Source of the DNA: CAXQZM01 sp965229645
Lineage (GTDB): Bacteria; Pseudomonadota; Alphaproteobacteria; UBA7985
Assembly (NCBI GenBank): GCA_965229645.1
Contig: OZ245893.1
Location: forward strand, 1,426,001 to 1,490,000
Reading direction: 5' to 3'
Length of the DNA stretch: 64,000 bases
A program made the position numbers and the translations under genes. A model generated the notes under the pieces. That model saw only the letters and a list, made by a program, of their open reading frames with translations. It did not search any database and was not told where the DNA came from. Positions 25,604 through 34,700 of this stretch are shown here, piece by piece. The stretch's first letter is position 1. Each line of letters opens with the position of its first letter.

Positions 25604-27433
25604 ATGAAGTACCTCGCTGGCCTCACGACCCTCCTCCTCGCCGCGCCCGCCGCGCAGGCGCAAGGTTTTGATGAAGAGGCGTTCCTAGCGCTGCTGGAAA
25701 CCGACCATAGCCCCTTTCTGCTGCCGATCAGTTTCGATACCGCGGATCGAGCTGGTGATCGCCTGACCTTGAGCGGCGTCGATTTCGGCTGGTTCGCGCT
25801 GGATGAAGTGGCCTTCGACGTCCGCGCCCTCGCGGGGGATCGAATCCGCTTGGACAACTTCAACTTTCCAACTGAGAGAGACCTGCGCGCCGATATGGGC
25901 GCCGAGGATCAGCTGGTCTGGGAAACGCCGACCTTGAGCCTTGTCTTCAATATGAAGGACGAGGCCCCCGATCAAATCGAATTTAACATGGCACCCGTCG
26001 CCGTCGTGTCGGCCACTGAGGGGTTCGACTTCGCTTTGGATGGGGTGTCCTTGTCGATGAAGGTGGATAAGGACGCTGGCAGCATGGCGTTGAACTGGCA
26101 AACTGGGTCGGGACAGCTTGTCGTGCAAAACGACTTCGGCGACGACTTTCGTCTCACCCTTCCCAGTTCTAGCTTGAGCTGGTCTGAAGTGGGGTACCCA
26201 GACGGTGTCCATCCCTTTATCGGCGTTCAAACTCAGATCAGCTCGCAACGCATGCAGCTTCAAAGCTACGACGACCCCACTCAAACTGCTTTGAGTCTGA
26301 TCACAATGCTTGAGGATCTAGAGCTCCCCAACGATGCCTCTCTCGACTTACAGATTTCAGGCTTCGAGTTTAGTTCGCCACGCGATGATTTTGCCTTCTC
26401 CGCTGGCCCGACCGAGGCACGCGTGGAGAGCAATGACATGCGAAACGCTGGAGAATCGACCGGTTTCTTGTCGTGGGCAACCAACGACATAAGTTTTTCC
26501 TCGGCTAACGGGATCAGCGTATCAATCGGCCAACTTTTCCTCGAAGGAACTGGTGAACAAGAAGAAACTGGTGAACAAGCAGATAGCAGTCGCCTGATGT
26601 CGGCTTTAGGCGGCCCCGTCATTGCCAGTTTGTCGATCCTCATAGACGAGGCCGCAATGGCTCCAACCAGGGAGCCCAATCCTGCGTGGCGAGACTTCTT
26701 TCTCCAACCCGAATTGTCGACCACAATCGAAGATGTCGTCGAGAGCCTTGGAAAACTCGAGTATTCTTACGGTTTGCGCGACGCCTCGCTCAACTTCGTC
26801 ATGTTTTCTGTGAACTTGGGTGAGTTCATCTGGGGCTTTCGCCTTGATATGACGGCCCCAGACCAAGCCGCAGCGGGGATGACCTTTCGCTACGCAGGTC
26901 TTGAAATCCCGCTCCTGGCCATGATCGACAGGGCCCTGACAGAGCTCTTGCCGACGGACATGCGCTTTGACTTCGACGTAGCTAGGGTCGATTTTGACGA
27001 CTTGGTTGATCGCTTTGCGGGCCTTGCCGACGGCGATTTGGCCCCTGATGTCGATGTTACGACACAAGTCGAGGACATGATCGCCGCCTGGTGGCAGTCT
27101 ACGGGCGCTGTCTTAAGCTCCCAGGGGCAAATCGACAGCCAAGCAACCCGCATCACCCAGGCTGGCACCTTCCCGTTTGACAGCAAGACTGCCGTCGGCA
27201 TGACGGGCAGCGCAGACGTATCGATCAGCAACTTTAGTGAAGTCAAGGCCCTGGTCTCCGGCCTCGCCGACAGTCCCGACCCCAACATCGCTGGCTCTGC
27301 GTTCGGTGCCGTCACAGCGCTGGAGTTGCTAGGCCAGTTTGGCAAGATCGACAGCAAAGACACCCTGACCCTGGACTTGAAGCTAGACGCCGACGGTACG
27401 ACGACCGTCAACGGCATGCCTTTGCCGTTCTAA
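25604..27433 (+). CDS. Predicted periplasmic protein, paralogue 1 (possibly DUF2125-like)
   Basis: 609 residues with a signal peptide (MKYLAGLTTLLLAAPAAQAQ, cleavage after AQA). The mature part is a succession of beta-rich segments with alternating Asp/Ser/Leu pattern, for example DRLTLSGVDFGWFALDEVAF and a C-terminal LTLDLKLDADGTTTVNG. Length, signal peptide and this ending recall the alphaproteobacterial DUF2125 family of unknown function; I hold that assignment weakly. The ATG at 25604 has GGAGG upstream; the longer frame (25559) would spoil the signal peptide. A paralogue (28568) is nearly identical at both ends and more diverged at about 215-370. Confidence 0.75.
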   Translation: MKYLAGLTTLLLAAPAAQAQGFDEEAFLALLETDHSPFLLPISFDTADRAGDRLTLSGVDFGWFALDEVAFDVRALAGDRIRLDNFNFPTERDLRADMGAEDQLVWETPTLSLVFNMKDEAPDQIEFNMAPVAVVSATEGFDFALDGVSLSMKVDKDAGSMALNWQTGSGQLVVQNDFGDDFRLTLPSSSLSWSEVGYPDGVHPFIGVQTQISSQRMQLQSYDDPTQTALSLITMLEDLELPNDASLDLQISGFEFSSPRDDFAFSAGPTEARVESNDMRNAGESTGFLSWATNDISFSSANGISVSIGQLFLEGTGEQEETGEQADSSRLMSALGGPVIASLSILIDEAAMAPTREPNPAWRDFFLQPELSTTIEDVVESLGKLEYSYGLRDASLNFVMFSVNLGEFIWGFRLDMTAPDQAAAGMTFRYAGLEIPLLAMIDRALTELLPTDMRFDFDVARVDFDDLVDRFAGLADGDLAPDVDVTTQVEDMIAAWWQSTGAVLSSQGQIDSQATRITQAGTFPFDSKTAVGMTGSADVSISNFSEVKALVSGLADSPDPNIAGSAFGAVTALELLGQFGKIDSKDTLTLDLKLDADGTTTVNGMPLPF

Positions 27434-27445
27434 CCCCCCAAAAGC

Positions 27446-27836
27446 GTGCCAAAACCAGTCCCTATGGCTGGGCCCCTGGACCTCTACCGCCAAAAGTTAT
27501 ACCAGCGGCGAATGAGAATGACTCTTATGTTCGCTGGATATAAGGGCCGCGACTGCGACCCCGTAGCGGGCTCCAAGCCCGAAGGGCGCAGGGAACGCCC
27601 GCGCTCCAAACGCGCGGCCCCGAGATGAGCTAAGAAAGCGCCTCGGGGTATAAGCGAAGGCCCCGTCCTGTGGTCGGGCTGAGCGAGCATAGCGAGCGAG
27701 TAGAGACTGCCACCCAAAAAAGCCGAAACGCGAAGCGTTTCTGCCTTGAGACACAAAACGACCAAAAAAGTGTCAACTTTTTTCGCCGTTGGTATTAGAG
27801 GCGGGCGAGATCTGGGACGATCCAGGCCAGGGTGCG
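27446..27836 (+). pseudogene. zapE 5' remnant interrupted by the dispersed element
   Basis: The first codons (PKPVPMAGPLDLYRQK) match the intact zapE start at 30389. After the lysine codons the composite element intervenes (27498-27797). The zapE sequence then resumes (GEIWDDPGQGAA) and stops at 27836, where IS66-derived sequence begins. It cannot encode a functional protein. It is a by-product of the segmental duplication. Confidence 0.85.
27498..27797 (+). repeat. Composite palindromic element with a known empty site
   Basis: About 300 bp: TATACCAGCGGCGAATGAGA at the left, CGCTGGATATAAGGGCCGCG, GGGCTCCAAGCCC, CCCCGAG...CTCGGGG, one unit of the 48-bp motif, GAAACGCGAAGCGTTTC, and the CCAAAAAAGT/ACTTTTTT hairpin ending GCCGTTGGTATTA. 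The paralogous segment at 30440 is continuous here, so the boundaries can be read directly. Termini TACCAGCGGC and GCCGTTGGTA are imperfect inverted repeats; TTA lies on both sides and could be a target duplication. Confidence 0.9.
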
Positions 27837-27866
27837 GCGGTAATTACTCACCCCCCCCCTTTACGA

Positions 27867-28300
27867 TTAGGCGGTCAAGGTAGCGTAGATAGTGCTGTAT
27901 GGTGAAGCCCCGCGTAGTTTTGCGGTATCGACGACGGTCTTGATTTTACACTCGTTGTCAGCAGCCTCTTTGCTTCGATAGCCGTTGGTAACCGTGCGTT
28001 GGATCGCTTAGGGACGCAGGGCGCGTTCGCTTTCATTGTTGGTTGGTTCCACCAAGCCAGGAGCCCTTGTGAAGGTTAGGAGCTGATCCCTAGCATTGCG
28101 CATTTTGCGTACCAACTTCCAGGTCTCGGAGCAAGGTTTGCTCCACTTTAGCAACTTGTCGATTCTGGCTTCGAGCTTTGCCACCTGGGCATCAATCTCC
28201 GCTCTGGTCATGGAGGTCATATCCTTGGACAGGGCGAAGACCGCATCGAACCACTTTTTGAGTTTACGCGCGAACTTTATGATCGCCCACCTCCAGCACC
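27867..28300 (-). pseudogene. IS66-family transposase remnant (C-terminal part)
   Basis: On the minus strand the frame reads KFARKLKKWFDAVFALSKDM, then PGLVEPTNNESERALRP, and after an in-frame TAA continues IQRTVTNGYRSKEAADNEC to a natural stop at 27867. N-N-x-x-E-R-x-x-R-P is the hallmark of IS66 transposases (DDE catalytic Glu region). The N-terminal half is missing and no inverted ends are visible, so it is a decayed relic. It separates the two copies of the segmental duplication. Confidence 0.85.
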
Positions 28301-28322
28301 CGTGCTGTATCGCGGGCCATCC

Positions 28323-28434
28323 GCTGGGCGTCATCCAGCGCGCGGCGAAGCGAGGTCGCAGGATCCAGCACGGGTCGTGGCAGGGGGTCCAGCGGCATGA
28401 ACTTTGTGCCATGCCAAACCATACCCGACAGACA
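28323..28434 (-). repeat. Degenerate fragment shared with 35570-35688
   Basis: Read on the minus strand it encodes LSGMVWHGTKFMPLDPLP and LDPATSLRRALDDAQ. The fragment near 35.6 kb, in inverse orientation, reads LSGIV(stop)HGTKFVP and DPATMLRSALDDA. Both are pieces of one unrecognised ancestral gene, perhaps part of the mobile element that left the IS66 relic. Confidence 0.6.
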
Positions 28435-28462
28435 GCCCTTAATGGAGGGCCAGCGCTTATAA

Positions 28463-30485
28463 ACCCAGCCCTTTATTTTCTCGTGCTCCTGCGCCATAAG
28501 CCTTGGACGCGGGCGGGCCCTCATGCGGCTGCCGCTCAATCGACTGCTCAACCTTGAAGGACCACCCATGAAGTACTTCGCTGGCCTCACGGCCCTCCTC
28601 CTCGCCACGCCCGCCGCGCAGGCGCAAGGTTTTGATGAAGAGGCGTTCCTAGCGCTGCTGGAAACCGACCATAGCCCCTTTTTGGTGCCGATCAGCTTCG
28701 ATACCGCGGATCGGGTTGGCGATCGCCTGACCTTGAGCGGCGTCGATTTCGGATGGTTTGCGCTGGATGAAGTGGCCTTCGACGTCCGCGCCCTCGCGGG
28801 GGATCGAATCCGTTTGGACAACTTCAGCTTTCCAACTGAGGAGGACCTGCGCGCCGATATGGGTGCCGAGGATCAGCTGGTCTGGGAAACGCCGACCTTG
28901 AGCCTTGTCTACCATATGAAGGATGAGGCCCCCGATCAAATCGAATTTAACATGGCACCCGTCGCCGTCGTGTCGGCCACTGAGGGGTTCGACTTCGCTT
29001 TGGATGGGGTGTCCTTGTCGATGAAGGTGGATAAGGACGCTGGCAGCGTGGTGTTGAACTGGCAAACTGGGTCGGGACAGCTTGTCGTGCAACACGGCTT
29101 CGACGACTTTCGTCTCACCCTTCCCAGTTCTAGCTTCCGCTGGTCTGAGATGGGGTACCCCGAAGGCGTCCATCCCTTTATCGGCGTTCAAACTCAGATC
29201 AGCTCGCAGATCGCCCAGTTTCAAAGCTACGACGATCCCGCTCAATCTATTTCAAGGTTAGTCACATTACTTGAAGACTTTGAGATCTCCAACGATTCCG
29301 CTCTTGAACTCCAGATTTCAGGCTTCGAGTTCAATTTTCCAAGCGATGGTTTTACCTTCACTGCTGGCCCAACCGAGGCACGCGTGGAGAACAATGACAT
29401 GCGAAACCCTGGACAAACGACTGGTTTCCTTTCATGGACAACCGACGACATGAGTTTTTCCTCGGCTGACGGGATCAGCGTATCAATCGGCCAAGTTTTC
29501 CTCGAAGGAACAGGTGAACAAGGAGATAGCGTTCGCCTGATCTCGGCTTTGAACAGCCCCGTCCTCGTCAGTTTGTCGAGCCTCATCGACGAGGCCGCCT
29601 TGGCGCCAGCCAGGGAGCCCAATCCTGCGTGGCGAGACTTCTTTCTCCAACCCGAATTGTCAACAACAATCGGGGATTTCTTCGAGAGTCTTGGAAAACT
29701 CGAGTATTCCTACGGTTTGCGCGACGCCTCGTTCAACTTCGTCATGTTTCCTGTGAACTTGGGTGAGTTCATCGCGGACGTTCGCCTCGATACGACGGCC
29801 CCAGACCAATCCTCTGCGGGGATGACCCTTCGCTACGCAAGTCTTGAAATCCCCCTCCTGGCTATGATGGACGCGACCCTGGCAGAGCTCCTGCCCACGG
29901 ACATGCGCTTTGACTTCGATGTATCCAGGGTCGATTTGACCGACTTGGTTGATCGCTTTGCGAGCCTTGCCGACGGCGATTTGGCCCCAGACCTCGATGT
30001 TACGACCCAGGCTGGGGACATGATCACTACCTGGTGGCAGGCTACGGGCGCGGTCTTGAGTCCCCAGTGGCAAATCGATAGCCAGGCAACCCGCATCACC
30101 CTAGCTGGCACCTTCCCGTTTGACAGCAAGGCTGCCCTCGGCTTGACGGGCAGCGCAGACGTATCGATCAGCAACTTTAGTGAGGTCAAGGCCCTGGTCT
30201 CCGGCCTCGCCGACAGTCCCGACCCCAACATCGCTGGCTCTGCGTTCGGTGCCGTCACAGCGCTGGAGCTACTCGGCCAGTTTGGCGAGATCGACAGCAA
30301 AGACACCCTGACCCTGGACTTGAAGCTAGACGCCGAGGGTACGACCACCGTCAACGGCCTGCCTTTGCCGTTCTAACCCCCCGAAAGCGTGCCAAAACCA
30401 GTCCCTATGGCTGGGCCTCTGGACCTCTACCGCCAAAAATTCGAGGCAGGCGAAATTCGGGACGATCCAGGCCAGGGCGCGGCGC
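28463..30485 (+). repeat. Segmental duplication, copy 2 (empty site, intact zapE)
   Basis: Counterpart of 25497-27837: same leader (GCCCTTTATTTTCTCGTGCT), a paralogous periplasmic protein gene and the start of zapE, which here continues uninterrupted. Confidence 0.9.
28568..30376 (+). CDS. Predicted periplasmic protein, paralogue 2 (possibly DUF2125-like)
   Basis: 602 residues; signal peptide MKYFAGLTALLLATPAAQAQ. Almost identical to paralogue 1 over residues 1-200 and the last 120, but clearly different in the middle (about 215-370, e.g. RLVTLLEDFEISNDSALEL versus SLITMLEDLELPNDASLDL) and about 7 residues shorter. This pattern suggests gene conversion of the ends with divergence between. 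Preceded by TTGAAGGACC, a weaker ribosome-binding site than the GGAGG of copy 1. Located 12 bp upstream of zapE and possibly cotranscribed with it. Function unknown; outer-membrane or periplasmic location inferred from the signal peptide only. Confidence 0.75.
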   Translation: MKYFAGLTALLLATPAAQAQGFDEEAFLALLETDHSPFLVPISFDTADRVGDRLTLSGVDFGWFALDEVAFDVRALAGDRIRLDNFSFPTEEDLRADMGAEDQLVWETPTLSLVYHMKDEAPDQIEFNMAPVAVVSATEGFDFALDGVSLSMKVDKDAGSVVLNWQTGSGQLVVQHGFDDFRLTLPSSSFRWSEMGYPEGVHPFIGVQTQISSQIAQFQSYDDPAQSISRLVTLLEDFEISNDSALELQISGFEFNFPSDGFTFTAGPTEARVENNDMRNPGQTTGFLSWTTDDMSFSSADGISVSIGQVFLEGTGEQGDSVRLISALNSPVLVSLSSLIDEAALAPAREPNPAWRDFFLQPELSTTIGDFFESLGKLEYSYGLRDASFNFVMFPVNLGEFIADVRLDTTAPDQSSAGMTLRYASLEIPLLAMMDATLAELLPTDMRFDFDVSRVDLTDLVDRFASLADGDLAPDLDVTTQAGDMITTWWQATGAVLSPQWQIDSQATRITLAGTFPFDSKAALGLTGSADVSISNFSEVKALVSGLADSPDPNIAGSAFGAVTALELLGQFGEIDSKDTLTLDLKLDAEGTTTVNGLPLPF

Positions 30486-31552
30486 TCTCTGCCCTGCAGG
30501 GGCTCTACGACGGTCTCGGCGCCCCGCTGCGGCGGCGCTGGTGGGGCTGGGGCAGCACGGCTCCGCCGCTCGCCTCGGTCTACTTGCACGGCCCCGTGGG
30601 GCGCGGCAAATCCATGGTCATGGACTTGTTGGTCCTGGCCCTGAAAACCCTTGGGTCAGGGCAAGTACACGGCCCCCAGGGCACGGTGCGCGCGCGCGTC
30701 CAGCGCGTCCACTTCCATGCCTTTATGCTCGACGTGCATCGGCGCGTCCATCGCCTCCAGCAAGTGGGCGCGCAGACCGACCCGCTGCTGACCGTCGCCA
30801 AGGACCTGGCCGAGCAGTCGCAGGTGCTGTGCTTCGACGAGTTCGTCGTCAACAATATCGCCGACGCGATGATTCTGGGACGCCTATTTTCGGCGCTGTG
30901 GGACCAGGGCCTGATCCTGATCGCAACCTCGAATTTCGCGCCCGCGGATCTGTACCCCGACGGCCTGCACCGCAGCCGCTTCCTGCCCTTTATCGACCAG
31001 ATCCTGGCGCAGATGCAGGTGGTCGAGGTGGCGGGCGCGCAGGACCACCGCACCCTGCAAGGCGCGCCAGCCGACCTCTTCTTCGCCCCGCTGACCTTGC
31101 CCAACCGCGTGGCATTTGAGGATGCCTACAAACGCCTGTCGCGCCAACCCTTAGGCGGCCCCCAAACCCTCACGCCCGCTGGCCGCCCGATCAACCTGGC
31201 CTGGGTCGGCACGGGGGTCGCCATGGCCACCTTCAACGACCTGTGCGCCCAGCCCCTCGGCGCCGCCGACTACGGCGCCCTCGCCGAGACGTTCCAAGCC
31301 CTCGCGATCGATGAGGTCCCGCCCTTGATCTTCGACCTGCGCAACGAAGCCACCCGCTTCCGCGTCCTGATCGATACGCTCTACGAAGCGGGCACCTTGC
31401 TCGTCCTCCGCTCCGCCGTCCCCGTCGAGGAACTCTACGACGACAAGGACACAGAAAACCGCCGCACGGTCTCCCGCCTCAAAGAAATGCGCGCCCGCGC
31501 TTACGTCACCCGCGCTTTGGCGAAGCTTGACCAACGATCCGCCAGGGCCTAG
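30389..31552 (+). CDS. zapE: Cell division protein ZapE (AFG1-like ATPase)
   Basis: P-loop ATPase of the AFG1/ZapE family, associated with the Z-ring and with membrane protein quality control. 387 residues, normal. Walker A HGPVGRGKSMVMDL (about 68-81), then RVHFHAFMLDVHRRVH (a family signature), Walker B LCFDEFVVNNIADAM (about 150-164), sensor IATSNFAPADLYPDGLHR and the C-terminal FDLRNEATRFRVLIDTLYE. The start is GTG at 30389; an ATG at 30407 (MAGPLDLYRQK) is equally possible, as neither has a clear Shine-Dalgarno sequence. A truncated copy of its beginning lies at 27446. Confidence 0.93.
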   Translation: MPKPVPMAGPLDLYRQKFEAGEIRDDPGQGAALSALQGLYDGLGAPLRRRWWGWGSTAPPLASVYLHGPVGRGKSMVMDLLVLALKTLGSGQVHGPQGTVRARVQRVHFHAFMLDVHRRVHRLQQVGAQTDPLLTVAKDLAEQSQVLCFDEFVVNNIADAMILGRLFSALWDQGLILIATSNFAPADLYPDGLHRSRFLPFIDQILAQMQVVEVAGAQDHRTLQGAPADLFFAPLTLPNRVAFEDAYKRLSRQPLGGPQTLTPAGRPINLAWVGTGVAMATFNDLCAQPLGAADYGALAETFQALAIDEVPPLIFDLRNEATRFRVLIDTLYEAGTLLVLRSAVPVEELYDDKDTENRRTVSRLKEMRARAYVTRALAKLDQRSARA

Positions 31553-31566
31553 GGTCTCCCTCGGTT

Positions 31567-31640
31567 GCGGGCGTAGTTCAACGGTAGAACGACAGCCTTC
31601 CAAGCTGTATATGCCGGTTCGATTCCGGTCGCCCGCTCCA
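31567..31640 (+). tRNA. tRNA-Gly (anticodon UCC)
   Basis: Complete cloverleaf of 74 nt: acceptor GCGGGCG/CGCCCGC, D arm GTTC-AACGGTA-GAAC, anticodon stem ACAGC/GCTGT with loop CTTCCAA (anticodon TCC), T arm CCGG-TTCGATT-CCGG, discriminator T and encoded CCA. tRNA genes are common integration sites, and the NLR-like LRR gene begins 73 bp downstream. Confidence 0.96.
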
Positions 31641-31669
31641 GCTTCCCCCGATTTCTTGCGGCGGATCGC

Positions 31670-31692
31670 AAGTCGAGTGTTCGAATCGACTT
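31670..31692 (+). terminator. Short hairpin after tRNA-Gly
   Basis: AAGTCGA and TCGACTT form a 7-bp stem around GTGTTCGAA. There is no clean T-run after it, so a terminator role is a guess. The loop and right arm resemble a tRNA T-arm (GTTCGAATC), so it could also be a trace of a tRNA 3' end left by integration. Confidence 0.35.
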
Positions 31693-31713
31693 GGATTTGG
31701 CTATAGGCTGTCC

Positions 31714-34700
31714 ATGGCCCGCCGACAGTCCCCTTCAGACCCGAACCAAGCTTTTGAAGAAGCCGAGCGCCGCATCGCGCAGGAAGCCGCAGAGAAAACG
31801 GGCGCCCTAAACCTAAGCGTCCAGGGCTTAGAACGCGTGCCCGACCTGCAATCTGTCAAACACATTGAATGGCTCGACTTGGACGGCACCGAAGTTTCCG
31901 ACCTCGGCCCCTTGAGCGCGCTGGAAAGCCTGCAATCGCTCTACTTGAATAACACCCAAGTTTCCGACCTCAGCCCCTTGAGCACGCTGGAAAGCCTGCA
32001 ATCGCTCAACTTGGATGACACCCAAGTTTCCGGCCTCAGCCCCTTGAGTACGCTCGAAAGCCTGCATTCTCTCAGCTTGGATAACACCCAAGTTTTCGAC
32101 CTCGGCCCCTTGAGCACGCTGGAAAGCCTGCAATCTCTCAACTTGAATAACACCGAAGTTTCCGGCCTCAGCCCATTGAGCACGCTGGAAAGCCTGCAAT
32201 CGCTCAACTTAAATGACACCCAAGTTTCCGACCTCAGCCCCTTGAGTACGCTCGAAAGCCTGCAATCGCTCAGCTTCAGCAGAACCCAAGTTTCCGACCT
32301 CAGCCCCTTGAGTACGCTCGAAAGCCTGCAATCTCTCTACTTGAATGACACCCAAGTTTCCGACCTCAGCCCCTTGAGTACGCTGGAAAGCCTGCAATCG
32401 CTCGACTTGGATAACACCCAAGTTTCCGATCTCAGCCCCTTGAGTACGCTGGAAAGCCTGCAATCGCTCGACTTGGATAACACCCAAGTTTCCGACCTCA
32501 GCCCCTTGAGTACGCTCGAAAGCCTGCAATTGCTCCGCTTGAATCGCACCCAAGTTTCCGACCTCAGCCCCTTGAGTACGCTGGAAAGCCTGCAATCGCT
32601 CGACTTGGATAACACCCAAGTTTCCGACCTCAGCCCCTTGAGTGCGCTGGAAAGCCTGCAATCGCTCCACTTGGATAACACCCAAGTTTCCGAACTCAGC
32701 CCCTTGAGCACGCTGGAAAGCCTGCAATCGCTCCACTTGAATGACACCCAAGTTTCCGACCTCAGCCCCTTGAGCACGCTGAAAAGCCTGCAATCGCTCA
32801 GCTTGTGGAGTTCCAAAGTTTCCGACCTCAGCCCCTTGAGCGACCTCACAAACCTCCAATCGCTCGACTTGGATGATACCCAAGTTTCCGACCTCAGCCC
32901 CCTGGAGGGAAAAGTTTGGAAAAGACTGAGCCTTAGGAATCTTGGGAGTGTGACAGGGCTAGATCACACGTTCTTCAAAGACAACTTTAGTGCGCCGTCG
33001 TCCGAAGCGGTCGATTCTGAGAGGAGTCCTAGATTTTCATTTGAAGGGACCTATCCCGCCAACATCGCATCCGATTTTCTAAGGGGACTTGAAGGCCAAC
33101 ACTTATTACAAGCTCTCCTAGACCATAGCAGAAGCAAAACCCAACTTTATTCTGACATAAAGGCCGTTTTACTCGGCAACGGTCAAGTCGGCAAGACCAG
33201 CCTTATTCACGCCCTGCGGGGCAAGCGTGGTATGATGTGCGAGAGCACTCACGGCATTGATGTCAGCTATTTTGACCTAGAGAAGGACCTGGGACTCAGC
33301 AAGTCTAACGCGGGATCAACGAGCGAACCACCTGGCCAAATCCATCTTTGGGACTTTGGCGGTCAAGACTTGTATCACGAAACTCACCGCCACTTCATGA
33401 AGCAAGCAGGGATCTACATCCTGGCTTGGAATCCTGCGTCCGAGGCCGCCGATCATCATGTGATCAATGGGGATCGGTTCCCCAACCACAAGCTACGCTA
33501 CTGGCTCGAACTCATCGAACGATATTCCCGCGAAAATGCCCAAATCCTCATAGTCCAAACCCAAGCGGATCGCTACGAACACGGCGAATTGTCGGATGAA
33601 ACTAAATCGTTTCTTGACGAGTTGAGAGAGCGCAAACGAATAGGGTATCAAGTTCTAAAGGTTGATTTCCTATCAACGAACCGCATTGAAAACGCCAAGC
33701 AGACCTTTCTTGATGCAGCCATAACCGCACGAAGAGCCTTCAATGATCAGCTACCCAAAGGATTCAAAACCGCGCTCCAAGCCTTCCAAGAAAAATGCGC
33801 TGAGGCAACCAAAACTTATTTGATCCGCGATCCTCAGGCCGCAGAATCTCCTGACTGGTTAATGAGCCGCCCCGCGTTCGACGAATTTTGCGCCGAAATG
33901 GAAGAAGATACAAGAAAGCGGAAGTTCCCATTTCTGGAGGACGAAGACAATCGCTCAAGTTTCCTGCGAGTGCTCACCAACTCGGGCCTCGTCATCCACG
34001 ATCCCAAAAGTCTGGAGGATCCGCGCCTGGTCGTAGTGCGGCAATGGCTCTTGGAACCGATCTATGCACTGCTTGATCGCCAGGGGCCCTATGGCTATCT
34101 GAAAATTCGACAGGGTATCTTTCGCCACCCTGATGTGGAACGGTTCTGGGACAAAAAGAACTTCAGCAAAGACCAACGCAAACTGGCTCTGGCCTTCATG
34201 GCGAAAAATGGTCTATTGATCACCGACTGGCAAAGCGACGGCTACTACCTCGGCGCCCAACATCCGACTTATATTTTGCCCAAACTGTTACCCGAAAAGC
34301 CGCCGCAAGCGCTTGAGGAAATTTGGGAACAGACGGAGATCGACTCTAAAGAATCGGAGGTCGGGCCGCCCTTCGAAGAGGCAGTGATCAACTGCCAGCA
34401 CAGCGGTGAGTTTATGTTACACGATCTCCAGGCCCTCATGGGCGCGCGTTACGGCGCGCGCCTGATCTATTGGCGGTCGGGCTTGGCCTACAGGTTTGGG
34501 GACTGGTTACTTCGATGGCAATTGCACCAAGGAGACACGGGCTACGAACTGCGCCTATGGACTGGCGGCGCGCCCTCCGCATCTGACCACGAAGACCATC
34601 TGGCCGACCTTGCCTTGCATCTGTCCGAGGATCATCAAACCTTTTATCGCACCTTTGAAAAGTACGTTAAAAACGCAACCAACTGCGCCTTTCCGAAAAG

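Larger units (their letters stand above)
25497..27837 (+). repeat. Segmental duplication, copy 1 (carries an inserted element)
   Basis: From ACCCAGCCCTTTATTTT to the zapE fragment GACGATCCAGGCCAGGG, this stretch matches 28463-30485 at high nucleotide identity, including the leader, the periplasmic protein gene and the start of zapE. Copy 1 differs by the 300-bp dispersed element at 27498. Confidence 0.9.

Noticed and set aside
27484..27765. Short frames inside the dispersed element encoding repeated peptides such as SLYSLAMLAQPD
   Set aside because: They arise from the 48-bp motif and differ in frame between copies, with no start signals; not proteins.
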